Assembly: GCA_052169645.1 (NCBI GenBank)
Contig: JBQNCA010000001.1
Span: 119,670 to 183,669 of the forward strand
Direction: 5' to 3'
DNA: 64,000 nucleotides
Source of the DNA: JAIKWW01 sp052169645
Lineage (GTDB): Bacteria; Bacillota; Clostridia; Peptostreptococcales; Anaerovoracaceae
The notes under the pieces were generated by a model. It worked only from the letters and a program-made list of their open reading frames with translations, was not told the origin of the DNA and ran no database searches. This document shows, in pieces, positions 9,609 to 17,313 of this stretch (positions within the stretch are counted from its first letter, which is position 1; every line of letters starts with the position of its first letter). The translations under genes and the position numbers were made by a program.

Positions 9609-9658
9609 CCAACACCCAAATGAGAGTTTTTCTCATTTGGGTGTTGGTGTTTTATTTT
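9609..9658 (+). terminator. Rho-independent terminator after the SLH gene
   Basis: A perfect 17-bp stem (9609-9625 with 9631-9647), a 5-nt loop, and a T-rich tail. A TATAAT at 9668-9673 with a weak TTGGTG 18 nt upstream (9644-9649) overlaps the terminator tail and may start the next operon. Confidence 0.9.
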
Positions 9659-9695
9659 ATTATAGGATATAATTTGTACATAGGAGGACGAGTCA

Positions 9696-10967
9696 ATGTT
9701 GATACAATTCCGATTTAAAAATTTCAAATCATTTAAGGATGATTCAATTCTCGATATGTCTGCAGCTAAAATTACGGAACATGCTGACAGAGTAATAAAA
9801 GTAGGGAATGAGAAGCTTTTGCCGGCAGCAGCCATATTCGGCGCAAATGCCTGCGGAAAATCCAATATAATAGAAGCTTTTAAATATATGACGGACTATG
9901 TCAGGAATTCTCTGCTGTATGGAAATGATATTTACAACTATAAAAGCGACATAAAAAAGCCCAAGTACTCACCATTCTTGTTTGATGAAGTCTCTCAATC
10001 TGCAGAGTCGTCTTTCGAAGTTTATTTCATTGAAAATGAAATAAATAAAATTATTACCTATAATTATGGATTTACCCTGAATAAAGCCGGTGTTGTGGAG
10101 GAGTGGCTGAATTCAAAGGCAAAAAGCGCACACAGCTTTAAATCGGTTTTTTACAGAAATGGGGATAAGATAGATTTATCAGGAATATCGAAAGAAAGCA
10201 GGAAGCTGATCGACATTTCGCTGGAGAAGGAGGTTCTAATAGTATCGCTTGCAGCAAAGCTCAAAATTGCAGAACTGAATCCTATAACAAGATGGTTTTT
10301 CAATATAAATTTTCCATCAGGACGATTTACAAAAACTCAAGGAAATAATTTTAAACTGGGAGAATTACCGAAAGATTTTGCATTGAAAAAATCTGTTCAA
10401 GAAGATATTGTAAAATATTTTTCAACATTTGATGATTCTATAATAGGATTTTATCCGGAAGTTGTCGAGGGCAATTCGGAAAATTACGATGATGTAGTAA
10501 AGATTGAAACTATACACCGAGATATAACAGGAAATGAGATAAGATTGCCGTTGGAAGACGAATCGGACGGAACCCTTAAGATGATGGCATTATATCCAGC
10601 GCTTCAGGAAACCTTGAAAAACGGAGGAGTGATGTTTGTGGATGAACTTAATGCACAGCTGCATCCGCTGCTGGTCAGAGCTTTCTTGATAATGTTTCTG
10701 AATCCTGAGATAAATGTGAATCATGCTCAACTGGTATTCACTACGCATGATTCATGGCAGCTTGCCAACAATATTCTGCGCAGGGATGAAATTTGGTTTG
10801 TAGAGAAGGGAAGAGACGGAGCTTCATCTATATATTCATTGGCAGACTTCACAGATGAATCCGGCACAAAAATTCGTAAAGATGAAAATTACGAAAAAAA
10901 CTATCTGCTTGGTAAATACGGTGCCATCCCGATTTTTAGCAAGAATGTCTTTATTAAGGGGCAGTAG
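9696..10967 (+). CDS. AAA family ATPase of an AbiL/RloA-type defence pair
   Basis: 423 residues of the AAA_21/RecF-like class. The N-terminus (IQFRFKNFKSF) is typical. Walker A is GANACGKS (49-56), Walker B is MFVDELNAQLHP (about 310-320), and the H-switch is FTTHD further on. The protein is immediately followed, after 2 nt, by an RloB-domain gene. This pair corresponds to RloA-RloB and to the two-gene AbiL abortive infection system. TAGGAGGAC lies before ATG 9696. The genes are more AT-rich than their neighbours and sit between a strong terminator and the S-layer-like gene, consistent with acquired cargo. The ATPase is presumed to sense infection and control the RloB partner; the mechanism is not visible from sequence. 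Confidence 0.85.
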   Translation: MLIQFRFKNFKSFKDDSILDMSAAKITEHADRVIKVGNEKLLPAAAIFGANACGKSNIIEAFKYMTDYVRNSLLYGNDIYNYKSDIKKPKYSPFLFDEVSQSAESSFEVYFIENEINKIITYNYGFTLNKAGVVEEWLNSKAKSAHSFKSVFYRNGDKIDLSGISKESRKLIDISLEKEVLIVSLAAKLKIAELNPITRWFFNINFPSGRFTKTQGNNFKLGELPKDFALKKSVQEDIVKYFSTFDDSIIGFYPEVVEGNSENYDDVVKIETIHRDITGNEIRLPLEDESDGTLKMMALYPALQETLKNGGVMFVDELNAQLHPLLVRAFLIMFLNPEINVNHAQLVFTTHDSWQLANNILRRDEIWFVEKGRDGASSIYSLADFTDESGTKIRKDENYEKNYLLGKYGAIPIFSKNVFIKGQ

Positions 10968-10969
10968 AG

Positions 10970-11605
10970 ATGGCAAGGAAAGACAGAACGGGAAATCGCA
11001 AAAAGCGAGAGAATTTCAAACTTCAAAAGCCGAGATTCGGATACCACATAATATTTACAGATACAGAAAAAACAGAGAAAAACTACATACAAGGTTTGAA
11101 AGATGCCTTGCCGGATGAAATAAAAGAAAACATTATAATTAAAATATATAATGCAAGAACGCAAAAACTGGTTTCAGCTTGCGAAAAGGAAACCTCATAC
11201 GCATTGCAACATGCACAGGGTTGGATAATGTTTGACAGGGATCAGGTAAATAATTTCGACGATATCATCAAGGAAGCCGAAAGCAAAGGAATCGGAGTTG
11301 CATGGTCGAATCCGTGCATAGAAATATGGTTTGAGGCGTATTTCGGAAAAATGACCCAATATGCAGATTCGGTTAAATGCTGTGAGGGCTTTTCAGCGAC
11401 TTTTGAAAAAAATACAGGACATAAATATGATAAAGGAGAGAAAGAAATATACGCTTTATTGAATGAGTATGGCAATGAAATGAAAGCAATAGAAGTGGCA
11501 AAAGAGAGATTTTCAAAGCACAGCTTAATTTATACCAAACCTTCCGAGATGAACCCTTGTACTACGGTCTATGAATTGATTAAAACAATTACACCGAGTG
11601 AATGA
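10970..11605 (+). CDS. RloB-domain protein (AbiLii-like effector)
   Basis: 211 residues with a lysine/arginine-rich start, then an RloB domain: acidic residues in FTDTEKTEKNY (about 29-39), a DxD in MFDRDQ (88-92), and the SNPCIEIWFEAYF motif. The glutamate plus DxD arrangement resembles the Toprim nuclease fold of OLD-family partners, which is inference. It starts 2 nt after the ATPase stop, so the pair forms one operon and presumably one complex. In AbiL-type systems both genes are needed for phage resistance. It ends at a TGA, followed by an 8-G run (11636-11643) and no obvious terminator. Confidence 0.82.
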   Translation: MARKDRTGNRKKRENFKLQKPRFGYHIIFTDTEKTEKNYIQGLKDALPDEIKENIIIKIYNARTQKLVSACEKETSYALQHAQGWIMFDRDQVNNFDDIIKEAESKGIGVAWSNPCIEIWFEAYFGKMTQYADSVKCCEGFSATFEKNTGHKYDKGEKEIYALLNEYGNEMKAIEVAKERFSKHSLIYTKPSEMNPCTTVYELIKTITPSE

Positions 11606-11702
11606 AAAGCAATGAATATTTTTCTTAAATATGTTGGGGGGGGCTTTAAGAAATTGGCATTTCACCTAACAAACCTGTAGTGGATGTGTAATATCATCGT
11701 AA

Positions 11703-11731
11703 TTGAAAAAACATCGTATTTTTAGTATAAT
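11703..11731 (+). promoter_or_regulatory. Promoter P1 in the 12.1-kb gene leader
   Basis: TTGAAA (11703-11708), exactly 17 nt, TATAAT (11726-11731). It reads into a short open frame (11752-11823) and a hairpin region, well upstream of the S-layer-like gene. Confidence 0.65.
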
Positions 11732-11751
11732 AATTAATATGGTGAGGAAAA

Positions 11752-11823
11752 ATGATGCAGGCACATGCGCCCGCAGGTCTGCATCGGATGTTTTTTTATC
11801 CGACTTTCATAATTATATGTTGA
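11752..11823 (+). CDS. Possible 23-residue leader peptide
   Basis: ATG 11752 follows a GTGAGG ribosome binding site (11742-11747) and opens 23 codons before TGA. The transcript here also folds: gatgcag (11753-11759) pairs with ctgcatc (11779-11785), and a cggat/atccg hairpin with a T-rich loop follows. It is unclear whether this is a true peptide, a structured leader or a small RNA. The composition gives no family hint. Confidence 0.25.
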   Translation: MMQAHAPAGLHRMFFYPTFIIIC

Positions 11824-11862
11824 CTTAGAATTATATGGAAGGCATAATTAAGAAGGTTGGAC

Positions 11863-11984
11863 TTGCTTTAGAGGTTATCGACGTGTATAATAGACACTCG
11901 GTGGCTGAATTTTAGACTTCAAGTTACACCTTTATTACATTTCATATATCCTGCTTGACGTGTGCAGGGTAAGAAATGTATAAT
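11863..11984 (+). promoter_or_regulatory. Tandem promoters P2 and P3 for the S-layer-like gene
   Basis: P2: TTGCTT (11863-11868), 17 nt, TATAAT (11886-11891). P3: TTGACG (11955-11960), 18 nt, TATAAT (11979-11984). With P1 this makes three sigma-A promoters stacked ahead of one gene, typical of very strongly expressed S-layer genes. Confidence 0.7.
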
Positions 11985-12053
11985 CACAACATGGTAGAAG
12001 CGTGTGTCGCCAAAGCACACTTTTCTATAATTTTATGACAAATTGTCTTTACG

Positions 12054-12099
12054 GAAGGGGAGGACGGTTTGTTTTCAAAACAAATAAGTTGTCCCCTTC
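12054..12099 (+). promoter_or_regulatory. Structured 5' leader hairpin
   Basis: gaagggga (12054-12061) pairs with tccccttc (12092-12099), enclosing a second stem tttgtttt/aaaacaaa (12068-12075 with 12077-12084). It lies about 30 nt before the start codon and leaves the ribosome binding site free. A smaller gtgtg/cacac hairpin is near 12003-12020. Such leaders commonly stabilise abundant S-layer mRNA. Confidence 0.5.
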
Positions 12100-12128
12100 A
12101 AATGAAATTTCATAAGGAGGAATTAAAG

Positions 12129-14552
12129 ATGAAATTCAAAAAAGCTTTAGTTGTCATCTTAGCACTCGCCATGGTAGTGACTTTGATGCCGACAGCTGCA
12201 TTTGCGACTACATCTAACAGTGTCGCTCAGACATATACAGTCGCAGCAAATGAAAAGATCCCGACAGTAGCGCTTAACCTTAAGCTTACTAACTTAGGCG
12301 GAATTGCTGCCAATGAAGACGCAAAGTTCAGCGTAAGTCTTACAAATGCAGAATTCCAGACATTCAGTGCTATAGGAACTCAGGCAGATGACAAAGATGT
12401 TTTAGCTTGTGCTATGAATACACATGCTAAAGATGCCGCATCTGTAGTTCTTGAAGCAACAGATAAGAACGGTGCAGCACTTGGAACCGCACTGGCTGAT
12501 GCTAATGTTGAACTCGTAAGCTCTTCCGAGACAAAGGCAACGATTCTCGTTAAAAATTATGCTCAGCAGATTGACAAAGATCAGTATTTAAATCTTTATC
12601 TCAACCTGAAGTCAAAGAATGACGACGGTGAAGTAAAGGTTGCTGTAGACGGTCTTGATTCCAAGATTTCCAGCGGCACTTACACAGTTGCAACTGTAAA
12701 CTCCAATACTACAAAGGCTAAGGTTACAGGCGATGTCAAGACTTACGGCAGAACATCATTTGTAGGTGCTGAAGTTGAAATTCAGGAAAGCGCTGTAAAT
12801 TCCATTACAGCTAACCAGCGTTTAAAGCTTACTCTTCCTAAGGATTTTGACTGGACCACGGATACAGTTTTCGGCGGAGACCTCTTGAATTCTGCAAACG
12901 CAAATAAGAAGTTGAGCGATGCAGTATGGACAGATGATACTAATAAAAAGCCGGAGGCAGCAAGCCACTATTGGATAGACGGAAGAAATCTGTATGTTTA
13001 TGTACCTGTAAACAATCAGAATGCAAGCAGACAGTCTTTAACAATTAAACCTGGTGTTAAGGTTGGCAAGTCTGCAAACAAGGGTGATATCACTTTATCA
13101 ATCTCTACAGATAAGGCTGATTCAGGCAACAGTGTTGCTTCCGAAAGCGATCTCGTAATTGCCAAGTACGGCGACGAAGCTGTTACAGTAACTACTGTTG
13201 AAGAAAAGAATCTCCCTGAAATTGTTGCAGGTTATCAGAAAGATTCAAATGATAAAGAGTTCTATGTACAGGTTACTTTGACTGAAGCTGTTAAAGAATC
13301 TATAACTCTGAACAAGGCTATCGACTTTGATATGAATGATGAAGTTCAGGTTCTTGACGGTGCTAAGATCAGATATTATGTAGGTACAAGCGGCCCTACA
13401 AAGAAGTATAAGGATGCTACTCCAATTCCTGATGCTTACCTTGATATGGAAAAGGGCTTGAAGAAGGACACATCCGAATTTACAATTGAAGTTGATAAGA
13501 GCTTTAGCGGTTGGAAGACTGATAAGGGCAATGTTATCACATTCTTTATACCTGTAACGGTTAAGGCTGATTACACAGGTGATATCAAGCTCAACATCAA
13601 GGGTGCTAAGGCAGGCGTTGAAAATAAAGATCTCGTATTAGGTAAGGCAGTTGCTCCTATCAGCGTTGAAACTAAGGTAACAAAGGTTATCAACGGTGCT
13701 CAGAAGCAGGCTCTTGCAGACATTATCATCAAGGAAAATGTTGCAGGATACCTTAAGGATGACAAAGATAAGGATACTGTAGCTCTTGCATTCGATACTC
13801 TCGGTCTCGTTAACGGTTTTGCCGTTGATAATGCAAAGGTTGAAGTAACTGAAGGTAACATCGAAATCGACTCCAAGGTTGATATCAAGAATGTTAACAA
13901 AAAAGTAGATGCTTATGATAAGGATGCAGAGGCTGCAATGAAGATTAAGGTTAAGGATTCTTCTACAAAGGCTTCTACAATCAAGATTTCCGGCGTAACT
14001 GCATCTCTCTCCAGACTGCTTCCGGAAGGCGAGTATAAGCTCGAAGTATTCGGACCTGCATTGGAAGACAACACTAAGTACAATGATGATGACTTCAATG
14101 TACCTACAGTTAAGGTTCCTTATGTAAATATCGCTACTGCGGCTGATACTCAGCAGGCAGCTGTAAACTCAAAGTTTGTTATCGGTGATATGAAGTACAC
14201 TGTAAATGACGTTGAGAATACTATGGATGTAGCTCCGTTCATCGATGCAAATAACAGAACTATGGTTCCTATCCGTTTTGTAGCAAATGCTCTCGGAGTA
14301 TCTGACCAGAACATTACTTACAACAACGCAAGCACTACTGCTACTATCAGCGGTTCAAGCAACGTTGTTAATATAAAGACAGGCAGCAAGGTTCTCGTTT
14401 GCAGCACAGGCAACATCAACATGGATACAACTGCAGTTAACTCTAACGGCAGACTCTATGTTCCTGTAAGATTCATTGCCAATGCTCTCGGTGCTGAAGT
14501 ATCTTGGGATCCTGCAACAAAGACTGTTGCTGTATTCACATCTTCCAAGTAA
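12129..14552 (+). CDS. Abundant S-layer-like stalk-domain surface protein
   Basis: 807 residues from ATG 12129, preceded by an excellent AAGGAGG. The longer frame from 12069 runs through the leader hairpin and is rejected. A signal peptide (1-27, ending AFA) is followed by about 650 residues of beta-rich, lysine/aspartate-rich sequence with no known family. A C-terminal copper amine oxidase N1-like stalk domain (about 681-807) has two repeats with NRTMVPIRFVANALG and GRLYVPVRFIANALG. The N-terminal part is paralogous to the protein at 17314 (shared TKAxVTG, NSIT-NQ and LPKD motifs). Codon choice differs from its neighbours (strong AAG, CTC, GCT use), and with the tandem promoters this suggests one of the most abundant proteins of the cell. 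Confidence 0.82.
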   Translation: MKFKKALVVILALAMVVTLMPTAAFATTSNSVAQTYTVAANEKIPTVALNLKLTNLGGIAANEDAKFSVSLTNAEFQTFSAIGTQADDKDVLACAMNTHAKDAASVVLEATDKNGAALGTALADANVELVSSSETKATILVKNYAQQIDKDQYLNLYLNLKSKNDDGEVKVAVDGLDSKISSGTYTVATVNSNTTKAKVTGDVKTYGRTSFVGAEVEIQESAVNSITANQRLKLTLPKDFDWTTDTVFGGDLLNSANANKKLSDAVWTDDTNKKPEAASHYWIDGRNLYVYVPVNNQNASRQSLTIKPGVKVGKSANKGDITLSISTDKADSGNSVASESDLVIAKYGDEAVTVTTVEEKNLPEIVAGYQKDSNDKEFYVQVTLTEAVKESITLNKAIDFDMNDEVQVLDGAKIRYYVGTSGPTKKYKDATPIPDAYLDMEKGLKKDTSEFTIEVDKSFSGWKTDKGNVITFFIPVTVKADYTGDIKLNIKGAKAGVENKDLVLGKAVAPISVETKVTKVINGAQKQALADIIIKENVAGYLKDDKDKDTVALAFDTLGLVNGFAVDNAKVEVTEGNIEIDSKVDIKNVNKKVDAYDKDAEAAMKIKVKDSSTKASTIKISGVTASLSRLLPEGEYKLEVFGPALEDNTKYNDDDFNVPTVKVPYVNIATAADTQQAAVNSKFVIGDMKYTVNDVENTMDVAPFIDANNRTMVPIRFVANALGVSDQNITYNNASTTATISGSSNVVNIKTGSKVLVCSTGNINMDTTAVNSNGRLYVPVRFIANALGAEVSWDPATKTVAVFTSSK

Positions 14553-14588
14553 GAGTGATTGATTAAGAATAATCATAAATGAATAAAT

Positions 14589-14617
14589 AAAAGGCGGGCT
14601 TATATAGCTCGCCTTTT
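14589..14617 (+). terminator. Terminator after the S-layer-like gene
   Basis: AAAAGGCGGGC (14589-14599) pairs with GCTCGCCTTTT (14607-14617), 11 bp with one G-T pair. The second arm supplies the T-tract. Confidence 0.85.
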
Positions 14618-14678
14618 GCTTATTTTTGAAAAAATAATACTTTACAGTTTATAAGACGGAATGCAAAGGAGTATATAA

Positions 14679-15452
14679 ATGGCTAAGAAACGATATTTTG
14701 CACTTGGAATGGCGCTCGGAATTGCAGTTACGGCAGGAGCTCAGGTATATGCGGCGGATACGGTAAACACGGTTACCGCATATCTCAGAAACAGCTTCAG
14801 CATTACATATGACGGAGAGGTACAGGATAAAAAGGACTATGATTTATTGGTATATAAGGATAGAAGCTATATGCCGGTTCGCTATCTGAGTGAGATGCTC
14901 GGTTGTGACGTAAAATGGGATGAAGCGGCTAAGAGTATTACAATAGCAAAGCCTGCGGAAACTCCTAAGGCGACTGTGCCTGATAATGAAAAACCGAGTC
15001 AAAACGGCGGCAAGACTCCGGTACTTGATAATACAGGATACGGAACACTTCCGCAGAGCAAGGAAACTTTGGATTATAAATTGACGGCAACATTTTTAGG
15101 AGTGGAGCAGGACAGCGATAATCCTGAAGGTCGCTGCCTTTATATAAGACTTACAAATAAATCCGATAATAAAAATATGAGACTCGATCAAGGCTCTACA
15201 GTATTTGATATAAACGGTGTAAAGTCCAAATATCAGACAGTTGATCCGGAACTCTATGATAAGAAGTGGTATACCCAAATAGCATACGGAACGGATGTTG
15301 AAAAAGATAAGAATGAGATAGAGGGGTACATCAGACTTCCAAAGACTATAACTTCCAAAGACATGGTTACGGTTACTACAAATATTACGATTGACGGACA
15401 GAGTGATCCTATTCCTGTAACCTTTAAGCTCGATATGAGCAAGATTAAATAG
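14679..15452 (+). CDS. Secreted stalk-domain protein
   Basis: 257 residues with a signal peptide (1-26, ending VYA) and one copper amine oxidase N1-like stalk repeat (about 27-94, with RSYMPVRYLSEMLG). A Pro/Lys-rich linker (95-122) leads to a C-terminal beta-sandwich-like domain (about 128-257) with LYIRLTNKSDN, reminiscent of DUF4352-type immunoglobulin-like domains. AAAGGAG precedes the start. It is the second of four stalk proteins in this cluster. Role unknown; probably cell-wall associated. Confidence 0.65.
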   Translation: MAKKRYFALGMALGIAVTAGAQVYAADTVNTVTAYLRNSFSITYDGEVQDKKDYDLLVYKDRSYMPVRYLSEMLGCDVKWDEAAKSITIAKPAETPKATVPDNEKPSQNGGKTPVLDNTGYGTLPQSKETLDYKLTATFLGVEQDSDNPEGRCLYIRLTNKSDNKNMRLDQGSTVFDINGVKSKYQTVDPELYDKKWYTQIAYGTDVEKDKNEIEGYIRLPKTITSKDMVTVTTNITIDGQSDPIPVTFKLDMSKIK

Positions 15453-15539
15453 CTGTTAATTATATGTATCAAAAAATGTATAAAAAAATTATTTAGGTTT
15501 ATATTTATAATTCGAAAATATTTAAAGCGAGGTGATACA

Positions 15540-17021
15540 TTGAAAAGAATACAAAAGTTATTGATGAACGGCGCTTTATGTACGATACTTGCAGCGGGTT
15601 CATCCATACCTGTCGCAGCTGCAACATCTTTTCCGTCAGGTGCAGTTACCGCAGTATACGTCAACGGAACTGCTGTGGATTTCGATACGGCTCCGGAAAT
15701 TGTAAACGGCAGAACATTTGTACCTATGAGAGCAATCTTTGAAGCTATGGGAGCGGAGGTTACATGGAGCGATGTTCGCAGAGAGGCTGTTGCAGAGCTG
15801 GGAGCAAGCGAAGTTGTTCTTAAGATTGACTCAAATATAGGATTGCACAATACGGATGCTGCGGTTTTGGATGCGGCACCATATATAAAGCAGGAAAGGA
15901 CTATGCTTCCTCTGCGCTATCTGAGCGAGTCACTCGGTTATAAAGTGGAATGGGATAACTCTGCCCGTTCGGTGAGCATAAGCAGTGAGAAAAAAACGGA
16001 TTCCAAGGCTGTTGCAATATCCGGAAATGCGGCGGGATTGACTTATACGGATGCAGTGAAGCAGTATGATAAAGTGAATCCGTCGGTGCAGAAAGCAAGG
16101 CTGACAAGTCAGCAAGCTGCACAGTCCGTGACTGAATTTAATGAAGTTTTTCAATGGATAGGAACATATACTCTGGCTCAGCAGAAAAAAGCTTTGACGC
16201 TTGCCGGCGACTGGACGGCAAAGCAGGTTCTGCTGGCACAGTCGCAAGGGGCTTATTCCATTACGAATGAAATGGACAAAATCAGCTTGAAAATGGCTGA
16301 AATTCAGCAGAAAAAAAGCGAACTGGATAATAAAAAGAAAGCTTTGGATATCGCACGCATAAAGCTTGATGCAGGTGCAGGCAGTCAGGCTGATTACAGT
16401 GCTGCACAGAGTGCTGTAAAAGCTGCGGAGCAGGCTGTAAAAAATCTTGAAACGGAGCTGCAGGGCTTGTATGTAAAACTCTACGGCAACTTGGAATACA
16501 AGCAGGAAAATTATCAGGAGCCTGAGTTTAAACTGGAATATAAGCCTATAGGTGAAGTTGATTTAGAGAAAAAATATGAAGCTGATTTGAAAGAAGATCC
16601 ATATATTTGGTATTTGGAGCATGCCAAGGATAATGCCAAGTATAATTTGGATACTTATGAATATAATATGGGTGAAAAGAGCTATACTCTTACAAGTATG
16701 GATTTGACTTCCGCACGTATTAATCTCGGTGTAACCAAGCAGAATTTGCATGATACCGTTTTCAGCAGGTATAATCAGATTTTACAAATTGAAAACAATA
16801 TTGCAACCTTGGAAGATCAGATAGATGCAGTAAGAGACGGGATAAATACTCTCAGAACCAATTATCAGTACGGAGCGGCTTCAAAATATGCTTTGGAGAG
16901 CAGCATGGAAAATCTGTCGGCTCTGAAATATCAATTGTTGATGTTGAAAAGTCAGCATCAGCAGTTAGTACGGATATTTGAGAGTCCGTGGCTCGCTCCG
17001 GAGTATATGTCCGCAGGCTGA
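15540..17021 (+). CDS. Stalk-domain protein with TolC-like coiled coil
   Basis: 493 residues starting at TTG 15540 (GCGAGGTGATACAT upstream). Signal peptide 1-28, then a two-part stalk domain (about 33-150, with GRTFVPMRAIFEAMG and RTMLPLRYLSESLG). The rest (about 165-480) is long alpha-helical coiled coil with alanine/glutamine/lysine heptads. One segment (KLDAGAGSQADYSAAQSAV) closely resembles the KxGxxSxxDxxxAxxxL signature of TolC/outer membrane efflux helices. The organism looks Gram-positive, so a true outer-membrane channel is not expected; a wall-associated helical bundle is more likely. Confidence 0.65.
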   Translation: MKRIQKLLMNGALCTILAAGSSIPVAAATSFPSGAVTAVYVNGTAVDFDTAPEIVNGRTFVPMRAIFEAMGAEVTWSDVRREAVAELGASEVVLKIDSNIGLHNTDAAVLDAAPYIKQERTMLPLRYLSESLGYKVEWDNSARSVSISSEKKTDSKAVAISGNAAGLTYTDAVKQYDKVNPSVQKARLTSQQAAQSVTEFNEVFQWIGTYTLAQQKKALTLAGDWTAKQVLLAQSQGAYSITNEMDKISLKMAEIQQKKSELDNKKKALDIARIKLDAGAGSQADYSAAQSAVKAAEQAVKNLETELQGLYVKLYGNLEYKQENYQEPEFKLEYKPIGEVDLEKKYEADLKEDPYIWYLEHAKDNAKYNLDTYEYNMGEKSYTLTSMDLTSARINLGVTKQNLHDTVFSRYNQILQIENNIATLEDQIDAVRDGINTLRTNYQYGAASKYALESSMENLSALKYQLLMLKSQHQQLVRIFESPWLAPEYMSAG

Positions 17022-17032
17022 ATATAGGTATT

Positions 17033-17238
17033 ATGCCTGAAATAGCATATATCATCATATACGGGCATAAACTCGATGATAAGAGACGGAATCGCACAGT
17101 GCCTGAAAGGGTATATATCATCATATATCCTTTGTGGGTATTAAGCATGTAATTATTTGCATATAAGGTTAGAGTATCGATTACTTTAATTAAGCAAATA
17201 TCTAAAAAATTGTTATCGACAGAATTGTTATCGACAGA
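17033..17238 (+). repeat. Imperfect direct repeat and 15-nt tandem repeat
   Basis: Two copies of a cctgaaa-(N)-tatatcatcatata element occur at about 17033-17060 and 17102-17130; the second folds into an aagg/cctt hairpin with a TATATAT stem. Further on, attgttatcgacaga is repeated back to back at 17209-17223 and 17224-17238. This fills most of the gap before the next stalk gene. Confidence 0.6.
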
Positions 17239-17313
17239 ATTGACTCAATAATTGTCAGTAGCATCTTGAATGATATTACGGAAAATATATGTTTTGAATA
17301 GGAGGTATTGATA

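Noticed and set aside
10855..11118. Plus-strand open frame across the ATPase-RloB junction
   Set aside because: Out of frame with both well-supported genes and highly basic, typical of a shadow.
11740..11810. Known riboswitch (c-di-GMP, fluoride or guanidine type) in the P1 leader
   Set aside because: The conserved core bases of these classes are not present; only generic stems were seen.
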